From: Coccinella septempunctata
Taxonomy: Eukaryota; Arthropoda; Insecta; Coleoptera; Coccinellidae
DNA length: 64,000 nucleotides
Reading direction: 5' to 3'
NCBI RefSeq assembly: GCF_907165205.1
Contig: NC_058193.1
Location: forward strand, 6,944,001 to 7,008,000
Each line of letters starts with the position of its first letter. Within the stretch, counting starts at the first letter, position 1. The notes below the pieces were generated by a model. The model was not told the DNA's origin, searched no databases, and saw only the letters and a program-made list of their open reading frames with translations. This document shows positions 9,685 through 18,673 of the stretch, piece after piece. Made by a program: the position numbers and the translations under genes.

Positions 9685-10210
9685 CAGGGCCGCCGTCAGC
9701 TCCGGCAAACCGGGCACCCTGCCGAGGCGGCACATTCTGGGGGCGGCAAATCAGTTGATAAAACGATACCAATTTTTTCACACAAAAATTTTTTTCTTCA
9801 ATATCGAAAAACGAACATTATTAATTATTAAAGTGAAATCGAAAAGGCGGCTTTTTGCGCTCGGTCGCCAAACAATTTACAAATATTGTCGAAGTACCGA
9901 ATGAAAACGCATTTCGAACAGAAAACAAGGGGAATACCGCCAGATGGAAAACGATCAAAGATGCCGCATTCTACTCATAAATAACTATCAAAGTCAATAT
10001 CTCCACCGCAGCCGTCACGCACTGTCCCTTTTCTTGAGTTATTGCTCTCTAGCCAGTCGGTTTCTTTGATGAACGTCACGGACTGTATAGTTTTTGAGAT
10101 TCGGGACGGCTTCCAGGATAATTCAGAAAGAATTTTTACTTTCTGTTAGCCAATCCGAATTCGAAATGTTGATTTCTGGAAGAGATTTAAAATACTTGAG
10201 GAGCAAGAGT
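9685..10210 (+). mobile_element. hAT-like 5' terminus fragment, copy 1
   Basis: It begins CAGGGCCGCCGTCAGCTCCG and continues with a GGCGGCA-rich subterminal region, then sequence alignable by eye with 46757-47650 (ACCGAATGAAAA, AATACCG, CTCATAAATA, CCCTTTT...AGTTA, and TTCAGAAAG...TTGATT blocks). CAGGGGC-type ends are typical of hAT elements. No right end or 8-bp duplication was identified, and no transposase coding remains. From about 10210 to 10577 nothing is recognisable. Confidence 0.45.
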
Positions 10211-11060
10211 AACTATCAACCCTTTACAATAGTATATCGTGCATAAAGTAAATCAAGGGGTGTTTTCTGTGATATCGTGTTTATACGAATTGAGACTGTT
10301 GAAGATTTTCATATTATCTCTGTATCTGTGGAGTTTAGAATGTCAAATTGAATAATATTGAAGGTCAGTTCTGAATCTTTATTTTTCACCGTACAATACC
10401 GCCGTCGGCGTAGTTAGTAGATGTATAACACTCTTTTGTATTCCTTTTTTTTGCTATCGTTTTTTTAGATTCAACATTTACTAAGGCATATCCTCGGGCA
10501 TATCAAATTATAAAAAAGACTTATCTCTAAATATCTACATTTTGAACATGCTCTACGTTATTCCATAAAGAATGATGTAGGGAAGAGTTGGACAAAACAG
10601 GATAGTTCGGTAAAACGGGATATCGGGCAATATTCGAAAATAAGCAGGGCCATTTGACGACTGGTAGTATAACTCGCTGTGAATTAGGTATGTATCTTCA
10701 AATATAGCAGTTCATTATTCAAATGAATTGTAAATCTGTAACGTGTGACAAGCTGCAATTCGTGAAGGTAGAGTTATACTATTTAGTTTTACCGGTAGTT
10801 AATGGAGAATTTTTCGATTTAAATTACGAAAAAAAAGAACGTATTTCATATGAAAATTCGAATAATTGTCTATATTTCGTGATATTTACAGATATGAAAA
10901 AAATATTTTTTCTCGTAAAAATCCTGAATAATATTTTGGAAGACGCGGTCGGACAAAATGGAATACCATGCAGTCGGATAAAACTGGATACTATCCCGTT
11001 TTGCCCAACCAAGAGATCTATTGGTTTCAACAAAGATTTTGAATTGAATTGTTCAACAAG

Positions 11061-11949
11061 CAGTGGCGGCTGGTCTGTGAGGGCTATAGGGCTACAGCCC
11101 CCCATACAAGAAATCACAAGAAATCAATCCTTTTATGCTATTTACCTTTAATGAAAATATTACATTCCACGGTTATTTATATAAGTTATTAATGTAAAAC
11201 TTTCATGCGACTGCAGTTTTGTTTATTTCAATCATAATTCAGCAGTTCGTCCCTGCATGGGCGATGAATCGTATAGCCCCGAATTCTTGCATTCGGACAT
11301 TCATTCGGCTCGAGCCGCAACTCTTCGTGTCGGTCGTTTTAAGGAGTAAAAGGGCTACGATAAAAGTCGCCCCTATCCGCTTCAGTCTAGCCGCTGCCCG
11401 CTAGCCTATAGACAACCTAGCGTGTGTTCGTATTTGTTTACGTTTTGAAATCATGGCGAACAATAGTGTTCAAAATATTTTAAAAACTGATTTCGCGAGG
11501 CTTTCGGTGGCAGAAAAAAGCCGCATTAAACTGCCGGGTAGACCGACTCCCGATTTAAATTTAACCCAGGCAGATAAAACTCCAAAAACTTCTTAAGCAA
11601 GACGATTCTCAAGACAAGTGTATAACAAGTGATAACGTATAAGCAAGGGCAGGATTTAGAGATTTGAAGCACCTTAATGAAAAAATTAAGAAGCATGAAC
11701 AATCTGCCAAGCATGTAAATTGTTCGACAGAATTAACTTTTCTGGTTACGACTAATATCGCTGCTCAATTAGATTAAGCTTACCGGAATAATATTATTAA
11801 GCACAACGAGCAAGTAGATAAGAAAAGGTATGTTTTAAAAAGAATTATAAATTGCATCAAATTTTGTGGAAAATTGGTTTTAAAATTTCATATTTTTATT
11901 ATTATTCTAGAAGTAGCCCCCTAGTGAACTAGATCACGAGCCGCCACTG
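11061..11949 (+). mobile_element. hAT derivative (889 bp) with TTF/MYM-type transposase remnant
   Basis: The inverted ends read CAGTGGCGGCT on both strands and are flanked by a perfect 8-bp duplication, TCAACAAG (11053-11060 and 11950-11957), diagnostic of hAT. Inside, decayed coding sequence matches the N-terminal part of the TTF/MYM-zinc-finger class of hAT transposases. The catalytic region is deleted, so the copy is non-autonomous. It interrupts the pogo-like element and is therefore younger than it. Confidence 0.85.
11453..11860 (+). pseudogene. N-terminal remnant of a TTF/MYM-type hAT transposase
   Basis: An ATG at 11453 opens a frame reading NILKTDFARLSVAEKSRIK and then GRPTPDLNLTQ, which stops after about 42 codons. 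Further on, out of frame, come DLKHLNEKIKKHEQSAKHV and NNIIKHNEQVDKKRYVLKRI. Both blocks belong to the N-terminal half of hAT transposases related to ZMYM-like proteins. Part of the zinc-finger region and everything downstream are missing, with a stop in the second block. Confidence 0.6.
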
Positions 11950-11956
11950 TCAACAA

Positions 11957-12270
11957 GTCTAAAGAAGGATGGGAAAATGTGCGAGAAAAACGAATCGGCA
12001 GTAATAAACAAGAATAAAGAGAAGGTAAAAAATATAATATCTAACAAAAAGTCGACAAAAGAGAAGAGAGGAAGAAACAACTATTGTAGTAGTTCAAAAG
12101 ATGAAGAGAAACCCGCTATAACCTGCATTTATTGTTCAGAATTGAACTCTAAATCAAAGAGTGCTGACGGTTCGGTAATGTGCCAGGACTGTCGTATTTG
12201 GTCTCACGAAGCTTGTGCCGGGTTTGAGAATGATGTTGATCCGTACTCGTGCGATTTTTGTACTTGCTGA
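11957..12270 (+). pseudogene. PHD-finger C-terminus of the pogo-like transposase
   Basis: The frame encodes a Lys/Ser-rich linker (residues about 10-45) followed by a compact C4HC3-type finger: CIYCSEL, CQDCRIWSHEACAG and CDFC. It ends four bases after the last Cys. Many insect pogo/Tigger-type DDE transposases end with such a PHD finger. The ATG at 11977 is probably internal, since the hAT insertion severed the upstream coding region. Without the DDE core it cannot act as a transposase. Confidence 0.6.
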
Positions 12271-12427
12271 AGTCTTGATTTGTTTTTTGAGTTTCCTAAG
12301 GTGTTCTGTTTTCAATTTCAATAGATATGTTTGACTCTCATAATCATTATCATTTTCATTCATACATCATCCCATCTCCCACCCGACTAGGAGGGCAAAA
12401 CAGGATACTTTACCTTTTATCACAAAC

Positions 12428-12703
12428 TAGCTGACCCGGCAAACCTAGTTTTGCCATTTAAATTATTTCTAGGGTAGATAATAATAACTAACTCATCGTG
12501 ATTGCTCGATTGGTCGTAAGAAAAAGGAATGCCTTTTTTTCTGTTCTGTACAATTTTTTTTGGGAATATTTTCTTATATAAACCTTGCCCTAACAATAAT
12601 AAACAAAACAAAAAAATAATTGTGCAATTTGTTGCGATCGTTTGAACAATAAAGCATTTTGAAGTAAACCATAGATCCTCTTTTATTAATATAGATATTA
12701 CTT
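12428..12703. repeat. Interspersed repeat with ACTAGCTGACCCGGC start
   Basis: The segment starts ACTAGCTGACCCGGCAAAC and finishes near TTTTATTAATATAGATATTA. From memory both ends resemble a repeat common in insect genomes, but I cannot assign its class. It interrupts the pogo-like element between the subterminal motif at 12393 and the right end. Confidence 0.35.
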
Positions 12704-12861
12704 TTTTTATATAATCATCAAACAATGAAGGAATGCTCCATATTTGATATATAGAGAAGACACCAGAGAAGTTATTGTGCAGAAGTTGCAGTTATCGATA
12801 GCTTGTTTAGGGAGTTATAGGTTATATAACGTTAGCTATCCCATTTTATCCAACTCTCCCC

Positions 12862-13465
12862 TACTTAAACTCAATATAGACACAGCAAGGTGGCAACAAA
12901 TTATTTGTGTTCTGCGGTGGCAACTGGCAAAATATCATTTTGCGGGGGCGGCGAAATTTTATTTTGCCGAGGCGGCGAAATGTCTGGCGGCTCGTTCAGT
13001 AAAGGCTTCTTCATCTGGCAGTCATTTCTTGATTTGAAGATGTCATTTAGATTATTTTTGTGGCACAATTTTCGTGTTTTAGTGATTATTTGAAAGTAAC
13101 AGATGCCTATTATAGTTTTAGAAATTAGCAGTCCGTAAATCTTCTCCTAGAATGTGTTAGAGAAGTCTATTATTTATTTGATCCAAATTTCAATCAGATC
13201 ACTTACCTACCAAAAATTTTTTAAATTGGTTAATAGTTCAAAGAAGCACGAATTTGAACTGCAAAACCGGGCCTCAATATAACGAATTTACAGAACATAA
13301 TTTCACGTTTTATTAGTTCACTATTGAAACATAACAGTGACGAAGTCATGCATACGTATTAGGTACGTGCACTAAGAAATCAGACGTATTTTCACATCTA
13401 CAATCATATTCATTCAACATTATCAGCTCAAGTTTCAATAATTACTGCTATTTTTGTTCATTTAC
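12862..13465. other. No recognisable gene; GGCGGCGAAAT patch
   Basis: Bases 12915-12995 contain repeats of GGCGGCGAAAT resembling the subterminal region of the hAT-like copies at 9685 and 46757. Otherwise the stretch is A/T-rich with no supported coding sequence. The short plus-strand frames here lack any family match. Confidence 0.35.
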
Positions 13466-13675
13466 CTGATTGTTCATTTTCGAAGCAGACAATCTCTGTG
13501 CAAACCCTGGAACTGTCTTCATTGGTGTGAAAAATGAAGGATAGCTTCTGTTGTCAGTACTAGTACTAATCTTGAACGGTTTCTCAGGGGTTATGGTAGA
13601 TATTGAAGTGTTTTGAAATTGTACATTCTTCCGTATTGGGGTACTTGACATTGGTTTATCACGGTCACTGGAATT
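13466..13675 (-). CDS. Host-gene exon B (70 codons, phase 0)
   Basis: The exon is bounded by a good acceptor (CTATTTTATAG) and donor (CAG|GTAAAT) on the minus strand and is open for exactly 70 codons in phase 0. It encodes a Ser/Thr/Pro-rich, basic segment with STPIRKNVQFQN and SYPSFFTPMKTVPGFAQRLS. This composition suggests a disordered tail with phosphorylation-type TP/SP sites. It pairs with exon A upstream (15426-15280), also phase 0 and the same strand. I do not recognise the protein. The coiled coil plus Ser/Pro-rich tail could fit a chromosome-associated or RING/coiled-coil protein of the RNF212/HEI10 kind, but this is speculation. Confidence 0.55.
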
Positions 13676-13741
13676 CTATAAAATAGAAATTCATAAATAC
13701 TTGACGTTGATAAATTTATGTGAAATTATTCATTAATTTAT

Positions 13742-14235
13742 TATACAGGGTGAGCCATCCATAACTTTCCCAAGTCACCCGAATCTACGGTACAGAGTAA
13801 AGCGAAATGTTGTGTATGGAGTATATTATAAAGGGTGGGCTATCCATAACTTTCCATCCCGAGTTTTGAGCTTTGAAATAGAATAACGAAAAAACGCTCA
13901 GATAGGTCAAATTTTATTGAAAGGGGGACAAATAAGGATGTTCAAATGAGTTTGATATCACTACCCCTCTAGCAGCAACACCTAACAGCTCTCATTTTTG
14001 AATAGGAAAAAAGGGTCGAGCAGCACCTTGTTGGAAAGGCAATTCAATTTCTTGCATGAGTGTTTTTTTTTTCATCGCTTTATTATTAAACAGAGTGACA
14101 CAGTATTCCACCAATAACTTTCACACGGCGAATTTGGATCTTTGAGATGGAAAAACGTTCGGACGGGTCAAAAAATGAATTCGATATCACTACCCCTTTA
14201 GCCGCTACTACTTAAAACAATAATATTTTTTGTAT
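13742..14235. repeat. Two diverged copies of a CAGGGTG...CCATAACTTTC repeat
   Basis: Blocks at about 13742-14010 and 14090-14235 share sequence such as CCA(T/C)(A/C)AATAACTTTC, a (G)AAAAACG-TC-GA-(G/A)GGTCAAA core and GATATCACTACCCCT(C/T)TAGC(A/C)GC. The first also contains an internal duplicate of its start at 13838. They look like copies of a short dispersed element beginning TATACAGGGTG. No coding sequence is present. Confidence 0.5.
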
Positions 14236-14269
14236 ATTCTACTGATGCAGGTAGATCTGGCAACGAAGA

Positions 14270-14800
14270 TCGTTGCCAGATGATGATGAAGTGTTTAGGC
14301 ATCCACGAAATGGATGGTGTAATCTTTCATTTTCTGCATTTCCCAGAACTTGCGTAGGTACCGTTCTTGCAGTCCCCAGCAACACCGCTCTGGGTGACTC
14401 TATAGATGGTTTCGTTCAATTCAAGTTTCTTCAGATTCTCTGTGAGTTTCTTTGGCATCAGGCTTGTTGATGAAATGACAATAGGAATGGTCTTGATATC
14501 TTTCAACTGCCATTGTCTTCTCATTGGTTTCTCTGGGTATCTGTATTATGAAATTTTTTCGATGTGCCTATCTTGTAGGTTGTTATCATTTGGAATCGCC
14601 GCGTCGATGAAAAGTGCTCTATTATCATCTTTATTCATCAATATGAGGTCAGGTCTATTGTGTCAATATTTTCGGATCTATGAGAACCGTGCTATCCCAA
14701 TAGAGCTTGTGAATCATCCCCCGGTGATGTGTTGAATGCTTTCTTGTGTCGTACAGTCATAACGACAGCTATCGTCCGTCACTGAAGTGTCCTTCACAGA
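14270..14800 (-). pseudogene. Decayed LINE reverse-transcriptase C-terminal fragment
   Basis: The minus strand, across several frame shifts and stops, reads RPDLILMNKDDNRALFIDAAIPNDNN, HIEKIS, RRQWQLKDIKTIPIVISST and LMPKKLTENLKKLELN. This run (DIAIPN...KYQDL...IPIV-S-TG-IPK-L) is the C-terminal domain of a common insect non-LTR retrotransposon reverse-transcriptase family. It lies within the intron of the host-like gene, in the same orientation. No active-site motif remains. Confidence 0.55.
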
Positions 14801-15279
14801 TAATTCATATATAATTTGGAGTCAATTCGAAATTATTGAAATATCCATTAGGAATATTTTTCAATCCTCATCATCACACGCCACCTGCCCAACCAAGACC
14901 GAACCAAGCCTTGCCTACTCTGTAGAATCCTACACCCAACAATGACTCCCAAACAACACCATACTATAACCATTGTATAAAGACCTGTATAAAGACAATG
15001 CCATAACCATAACACCATATTTCATATAGCTCCTCGTTGGAATTGTGATAAATTTAGGAGGTGTTAATTTTAATATTATCCACAATAACAGTCATCTGAA
15101 ATTGATCTCAAACCCATTTACGATCGTTTCACATAGAAGCTAGATGGTCTTTTTCTGGAGGATGCTAATAACGTACTGCGGTAATAGAATAACTTTTTGG
15201 GCTATTTGGCTCAGGTTTTAGTCGTATGGAATATTAGAAGGTATATGTACATTTCTTGAGGAATAATTGTATAACTTAC

Positions 15280-15426
15280 CCTTATAATAGATCGCAACAT
15301 TTTTTTCTCCTGTAAAAGCTTGTTATTGATTGTGTATTGTTTCATGCACTGTTGCTTTGCATATTCATATTTTTTGATATAATTGGCAAGGATGGATTCT
15401 CTGTGATTATTTTGGAAATTATAAAT
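15280..15426 (-). CDS. Host-gene exon A (49 codons, phase 0, coiled coil)
   Basis: Acceptor (ATATGTTGCAG) and donor (AGG|GTAAGT) flank 147 bases open in phase 0. The encoded segment is rich in Lys, Gln, Asn, Tyr and Leu (NYIKKYEYAKQQCMKQY, LLQEKKMLRSI) and predicts a helical coiled coil. Joining to exon B keeps the frame. The intron between them (15279-13676) holds a LINE fragment and short MITE-like repeats. No other exon could be placed with confidence. Confidence 0.55.
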
Positions 15427-16129
15427 CTGCAACATATTAAAAAAAGTATTTCAGTATGCTGAATACACATAAATCGAAGATTCGAAAGAAGTCATGAAAC
15501 TTGCTCGCTCTACTAAGAATCGAAACAAAATAATATAAATTTTCTGGATAAACGCAAAGACGGTAGCGAATGTAAAATTTAGAAATATTTCGATATATCC
15601 TGAAATGAGATATTTAAAAAACTTTTTTTTTCAGTTTGGTTTGAAGATGTTTTTTCGCTTCGACTTATGAAAACCTCACATTTTTCTCGTTATTCTTGAA
15701 TAATTTCCATCCAACTTTTCTGCAAATGGTATCAACAGTATGAATATAAATATATACAGGGTATCTAAAATTGCTTGATTTTGGCTGTTTCTGGTACTTC
15801 TTCACTAGATAGAAGTCCTGAGCTCGATAAACAGGGTGACCACGAGAAACATGTACATTTTAGAAATAAATAAACATTATTAAATTTTGAAGATACTATT
15901 TATTCCCCTAATAGCACACAACGTCCATGGGACGTACAATTCATGTCCATTTAACGTCGGAACGTCCATGGACTTGATTTGTATGTCCTTTGGACGTTGT
16001 GTGCCGTGATGGACATAATACGGACTATATGACATATGTCCGTATCATATAGTTCCAAAATAGTCCCTGACCGACTCAATACAGGCAATGTCAAAAATAT
16101 GTCCTTACTGGATATCCATTAGGTGTCCG

Positions 16130-16810
16130 TGATGAACATATTACGGACCATATAATTTATACATATTTATTACATGGTCCGTATAACGTCCATCACGAAC
16201 ACCTAGTGGATATCCGGTAGGGACATCTTTCGAATGTCCTCACCGGATATTCACTAGGAGTCCGTAATGGACGTAATATGGACCAAATAACATGTATATA
16301 TTACATGGTCCGTATAACGTCCATGACGGACACCTATTGGATATCCGGTAGGAACATCTTTTGAATGTCCATACCGGATATTCACTAGGAGTCCGAAATG
16401 GACGTAATATGGACCAAATAACATGTATATATTACATGGTCCGTATAACGTCCATGACGGACACCTATTGGATATCCGGTAGGGACATCTTTTGAATGTC
16501 CATACCGGATATTCACTAGGAGTCCGTAATGGACGTAATATGGACCAAATAACATGTATATATTACATGGTCCGTATAACGTCCATGACGGACACCTATT
16601 GGATATCCGGTAGGGACATCTTTTGAATGTCCATAGTGGATATTCACTAAGAGTCCGTAAGGGACGTAAAATGGACCAAATAACATGTATAAGTTACATG
16701 GTCCGTATAACGTCCATCACGGACACCTAGTGGATATCCGGTAGGGACATCTTTTGAATGTCCTTACCGGATATTCACTAGGAGTCCGTAATATGGACCA
16801 AATAATACAT
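16130..16810. repeat. 131-bp tandem array with palindromic monomer
   Basis: The landmark GGTCCGTATAAC recurs at 16176, 16307, 16438, 16569 and 16700, exactly 131 bases apart each time. Each monomer consists of two arms of about 52 nt that are inverted copies of each other (roughly 80% complementary in the unit examined), around a CTTTTGA centre. The linker ACATGTATATATTACAT is itself nearly palindromic. The monomer could extrude as a cruciform. Copies are highly similar except at the array edges. Confidence 0.85.
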
Positions 16811-17103
16811 ACATGTATATCAATGAACACCAAAATTTAATATTATTTTTCACTAAACTCCTTCTTTTCCGCTTTGTAGTATATGAATATCTTATAAATA
16901 TTATATTTTGTATAACGTTATGATGAACGAAGACTAAATACTTGAGTAATTACTATTATAAAATAATAAATATAATAAAAAAATAATGTTTGAGTTTTAA
17001 GACTTTAGTTCTTATTATATGGTATTTCTGTATTGATCGACTACCATTCCATAAATCATTTAACAATATAATGAATATGTTCCTACAAGTAGGTATATCG
17101 TAT

Positions 17104-17200
17104 AGTCTCGGTAGCTAGAACGGTTGCAGCGAAGGCTCAGTAATACGATGTCCCCACGTACTCGCGAGTTCGAATCCGGGCCAAGTGTAAAAACTTTCTA
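17104..17200 (+). repeat. tRNA-like SINE head candidate
   Basis: The sequence contains GAGTTCGAATCC at 17166-17177, matching an RNA polymerase III B box, and a weaker A-box-like GGTAGCTAGAACGG about 50 bases upstream at 17110-17123. The T-stem does not pair properly, so it is not a functional tRNA. A degraded tRNA-derived SINE is plausible. Confidence 0.3.
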
Positions 17201-17619
17201 GTAAGTATGGATGGAAATGGGAACAACACAGATAATACCATCTGCGTCTGAGTGTAAGACATTGGGTTCTAGGACATTAAAATTCTAATAGATAGGAGAG
17301 CCAACGTCGGGGTAAATTTTTGTACCGTTGAGATAGCTAATGATGGTCCCAACGGGATGTCCATTGGACGTCCGCGATGGACGTCCGAATTCGGTTCAAA
17401 GTTGTGACATTTGTACGTCCCTCGGATGTCCATAGAACGTCCATTGTACCAGAAATGGACGTCCCATGGATGTCCGTAATGTCCGAAGAGGACGTCCTAT
17501 GGATGTCCATAGGACTACTTTGTGCTATTAGGGTCAAATGAAGTTACATAGTTGTAGGTTTACGAGATTCACTTTACGTAGAGAAAATGATGTCAGGAAG
17601 GTGACGTCCTTCTTCCCTG

Positions 17620-17775
17620 AGGCAATTTTTTATTATGTACAGGAAGCTCCACACACTCGTTCCATTATATCTTCAGTGATCGCTGCTTTAAAGTCTTCTA
17701 AAGTACGGGGTTCATGTCGATAAAATTGCCCTTTCAAATGTCCCCTCAAATAAAAATCACACATGTTGGTGGCAA
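17620..17775 (-). pseudogene. C-terminal scrap of a Tc1/mariner-type DDE transposase
   Basis: In one minus-strand frame the sequence reads CDFYLRGHLKGQFYRHEPRT and then LEDFKAAITEDI. This resembles the conserved end of DDE transposases (D-F-x-LWG-LK-x-Y...P-T-L-LK-I). The last catalytic residue lies just upstream of what can be read. Stops bound it on both sides. Confidence 0.45.
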
Positions 17776-18101
17776 CATTATAATCCTTCCATTCAATGTG
17801 ACGTTACTGATCGGCATTCGAACACCTCGTGCGCGGCCGCATCGAAGGCTACTAAAGAATTCTTTAATTGAAATCGGGTGGTCGCGAAGTTTAGAAAACA
17901 TGTTAATTGAGAAAAATGAAAATTCAGATAAGATTTGGCTTGTATTATCTAGTGAGCAGATATAGTGTCCATTTCCTGGCTTATTTTCCTAATTTATCTC
18001 GGTGCTTCATTTGGTTGAGTATGCTCAAATTTTGCTTATTCAATAGTTGAATATAAAATAATGATTATTGTTTGAATTTCGAGTTTGTTGGTGCGATTTG
18101 T

Positions 18102-18351
18102 GTGTATGGAATGAATGCAACAATTTATTCCCCAAACTTGAATTAGTTAAACTTCATGGAGATTACAAATCATTTCCTAGTTTTATAGATTTATTTTATG
18201 CACTCGTCCATAATAATATGTCTCTCAGTGCAATCGAAAAATTTAATTATTTAATGAGCTCTTTGGATGCTTCTCCATTGAATTTGGTGAGAACTCTTCC
18301 ATTAACCTCTGATAATTATATTATTGCTTATGAAACTCAAGTTAAAAGATT
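18102..18351 (+). pseudogene. BEL gag fragment before the gypsy insertion
   Basis: It reads FPKLELVKLHGDYKSFPSFI, then LFYALVHNNMSLSAIEKFNY and NYIIAYETQVKRF. This is the DUF1759-type gag core of BEL/Pao elements. There is no gag start: the frame emerges directly from the LTR stub. It breaks off at KRF exactly where the gypsy LTR begins, and the gag continues at 22382 in the same frame once the insert is discounted. Confidence 0.75.
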
Positions 18352-18538
18352 TGTTGTATTATTAGAATATGAAATACAGAGAAAACATACAATACTTCAG
18401 TGTGACTTTTATATATTTTTTTTATCAATTGTTTTTTAACACATAGGTGATAATTTAAATTCTAATTATTTACATAGAACTAAAAACTATATCTATGTTT
18501 CGACCACAAAACTGTCACAATTATATTATGCCTCTACA
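18352..18538 (-). repeat. 3' LTR of the gypsy element (187 bp)
   Basis: On the minus strand it begins TGTAGAGGCATAATATAATT and ends AATAATACAACA, giving TG...CA termini. It directly follows the purine-rich CTCCTGGGAGGGGAGTAA. It is short for a gypsy LTR but complete at both ends by the target-duplication test. Confidence 0.8.
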
Positions 18539-18673
18539 TTACTCCCCTCCCAGGAGCTGCAATAAATTTGAAAGAATGAATTGCAAGTGACGAGATACTA
18601 ATGTTAATGTCGAATATACAAAAATGCTAATTACAATAAATGAACAAATGACACTTTTTACAACAACATTTGC

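Larger units (their letters stand above)
10580..12861 (+). mobile_element. Pogo-like DNA transposon with PHD tail, internally deleted
   Basis: The ends are inverted repeats of about 26 nt (GGGAAGAGTTGGACAAAAC at the left; complement GGGGAGAGTTGGATAAAAT at the right) with a TA on each side (10578-10579 and 12862-12863), the duplication of Tc1/mariner-pogo elements. Variants of GG-(A/T)-AAAAC-GG recur near both ends, at about 10589, 10608, 10952, 10978, 10995 and 12393, resembling subterminal transposase-binding repeats. Only the transposase C-terminus remains (11957-12270). A hAT derivative is inserted at 11061-11949 and another repeat at about 12428-12703. Confidence 0.7.
15906..17533. mobile_element. 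Inverted-repeat-bounded satellite-carrying element
   Basis: The block opens CCCTAATAGCACA (15906-15918) and closes TGTGCTATTAGGG (17521-17533), a perfect 13-nt inverted pair. Both margins are dense in ACGTCCATGGGACGT-like short palindromes. Between them lie a 131-bp tandem array (about 16130-16810), A/T-rich spacer, and a tRNA-like SINE candidate (about 17104-17200). No transposase frame exists; the minus-strand frame at 17337-17537 merely translates the repeats. No target duplication is obvious. The most likely identity is a non-autonomous DNA element that amplified an internal satellite. Confidence 0.5.

Noticed and set aside
10723..11151. Plus-strand 142-codon frame as pogo transposase
   Set aside because: It lacks any DDE or HTH motif and reads through repeated GGA-AAAA motifs into the hAT terminus.
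16130..16810. CRISPR or centromeric higher-order repeat
   Set aside because: Monomers repeat in full without spacers, and only about five copies occur within an inverted-repeat-bounded unit; nothing shows centromere function.
17104..17185. A functional tRNA gene
   Set aside because: A B-box match exists but the T-stem and acceptor stem do not pair, and it sits in a repeat. At most it is a SINE head.
17337..17537. Minus-strand 66-codon frame
   Set aside because: It translates ACGTCC/GGATGTCC repeats at the right margin of the satellite element; the repetition explains the open frame.
18068..18439. A 123-codon plus-strand frame as a complete gene
   Set aside because: It starts in the BEL LTR stub without ATG, contains a gag fragment only to 18351, and then runs into the gypsy LTR.
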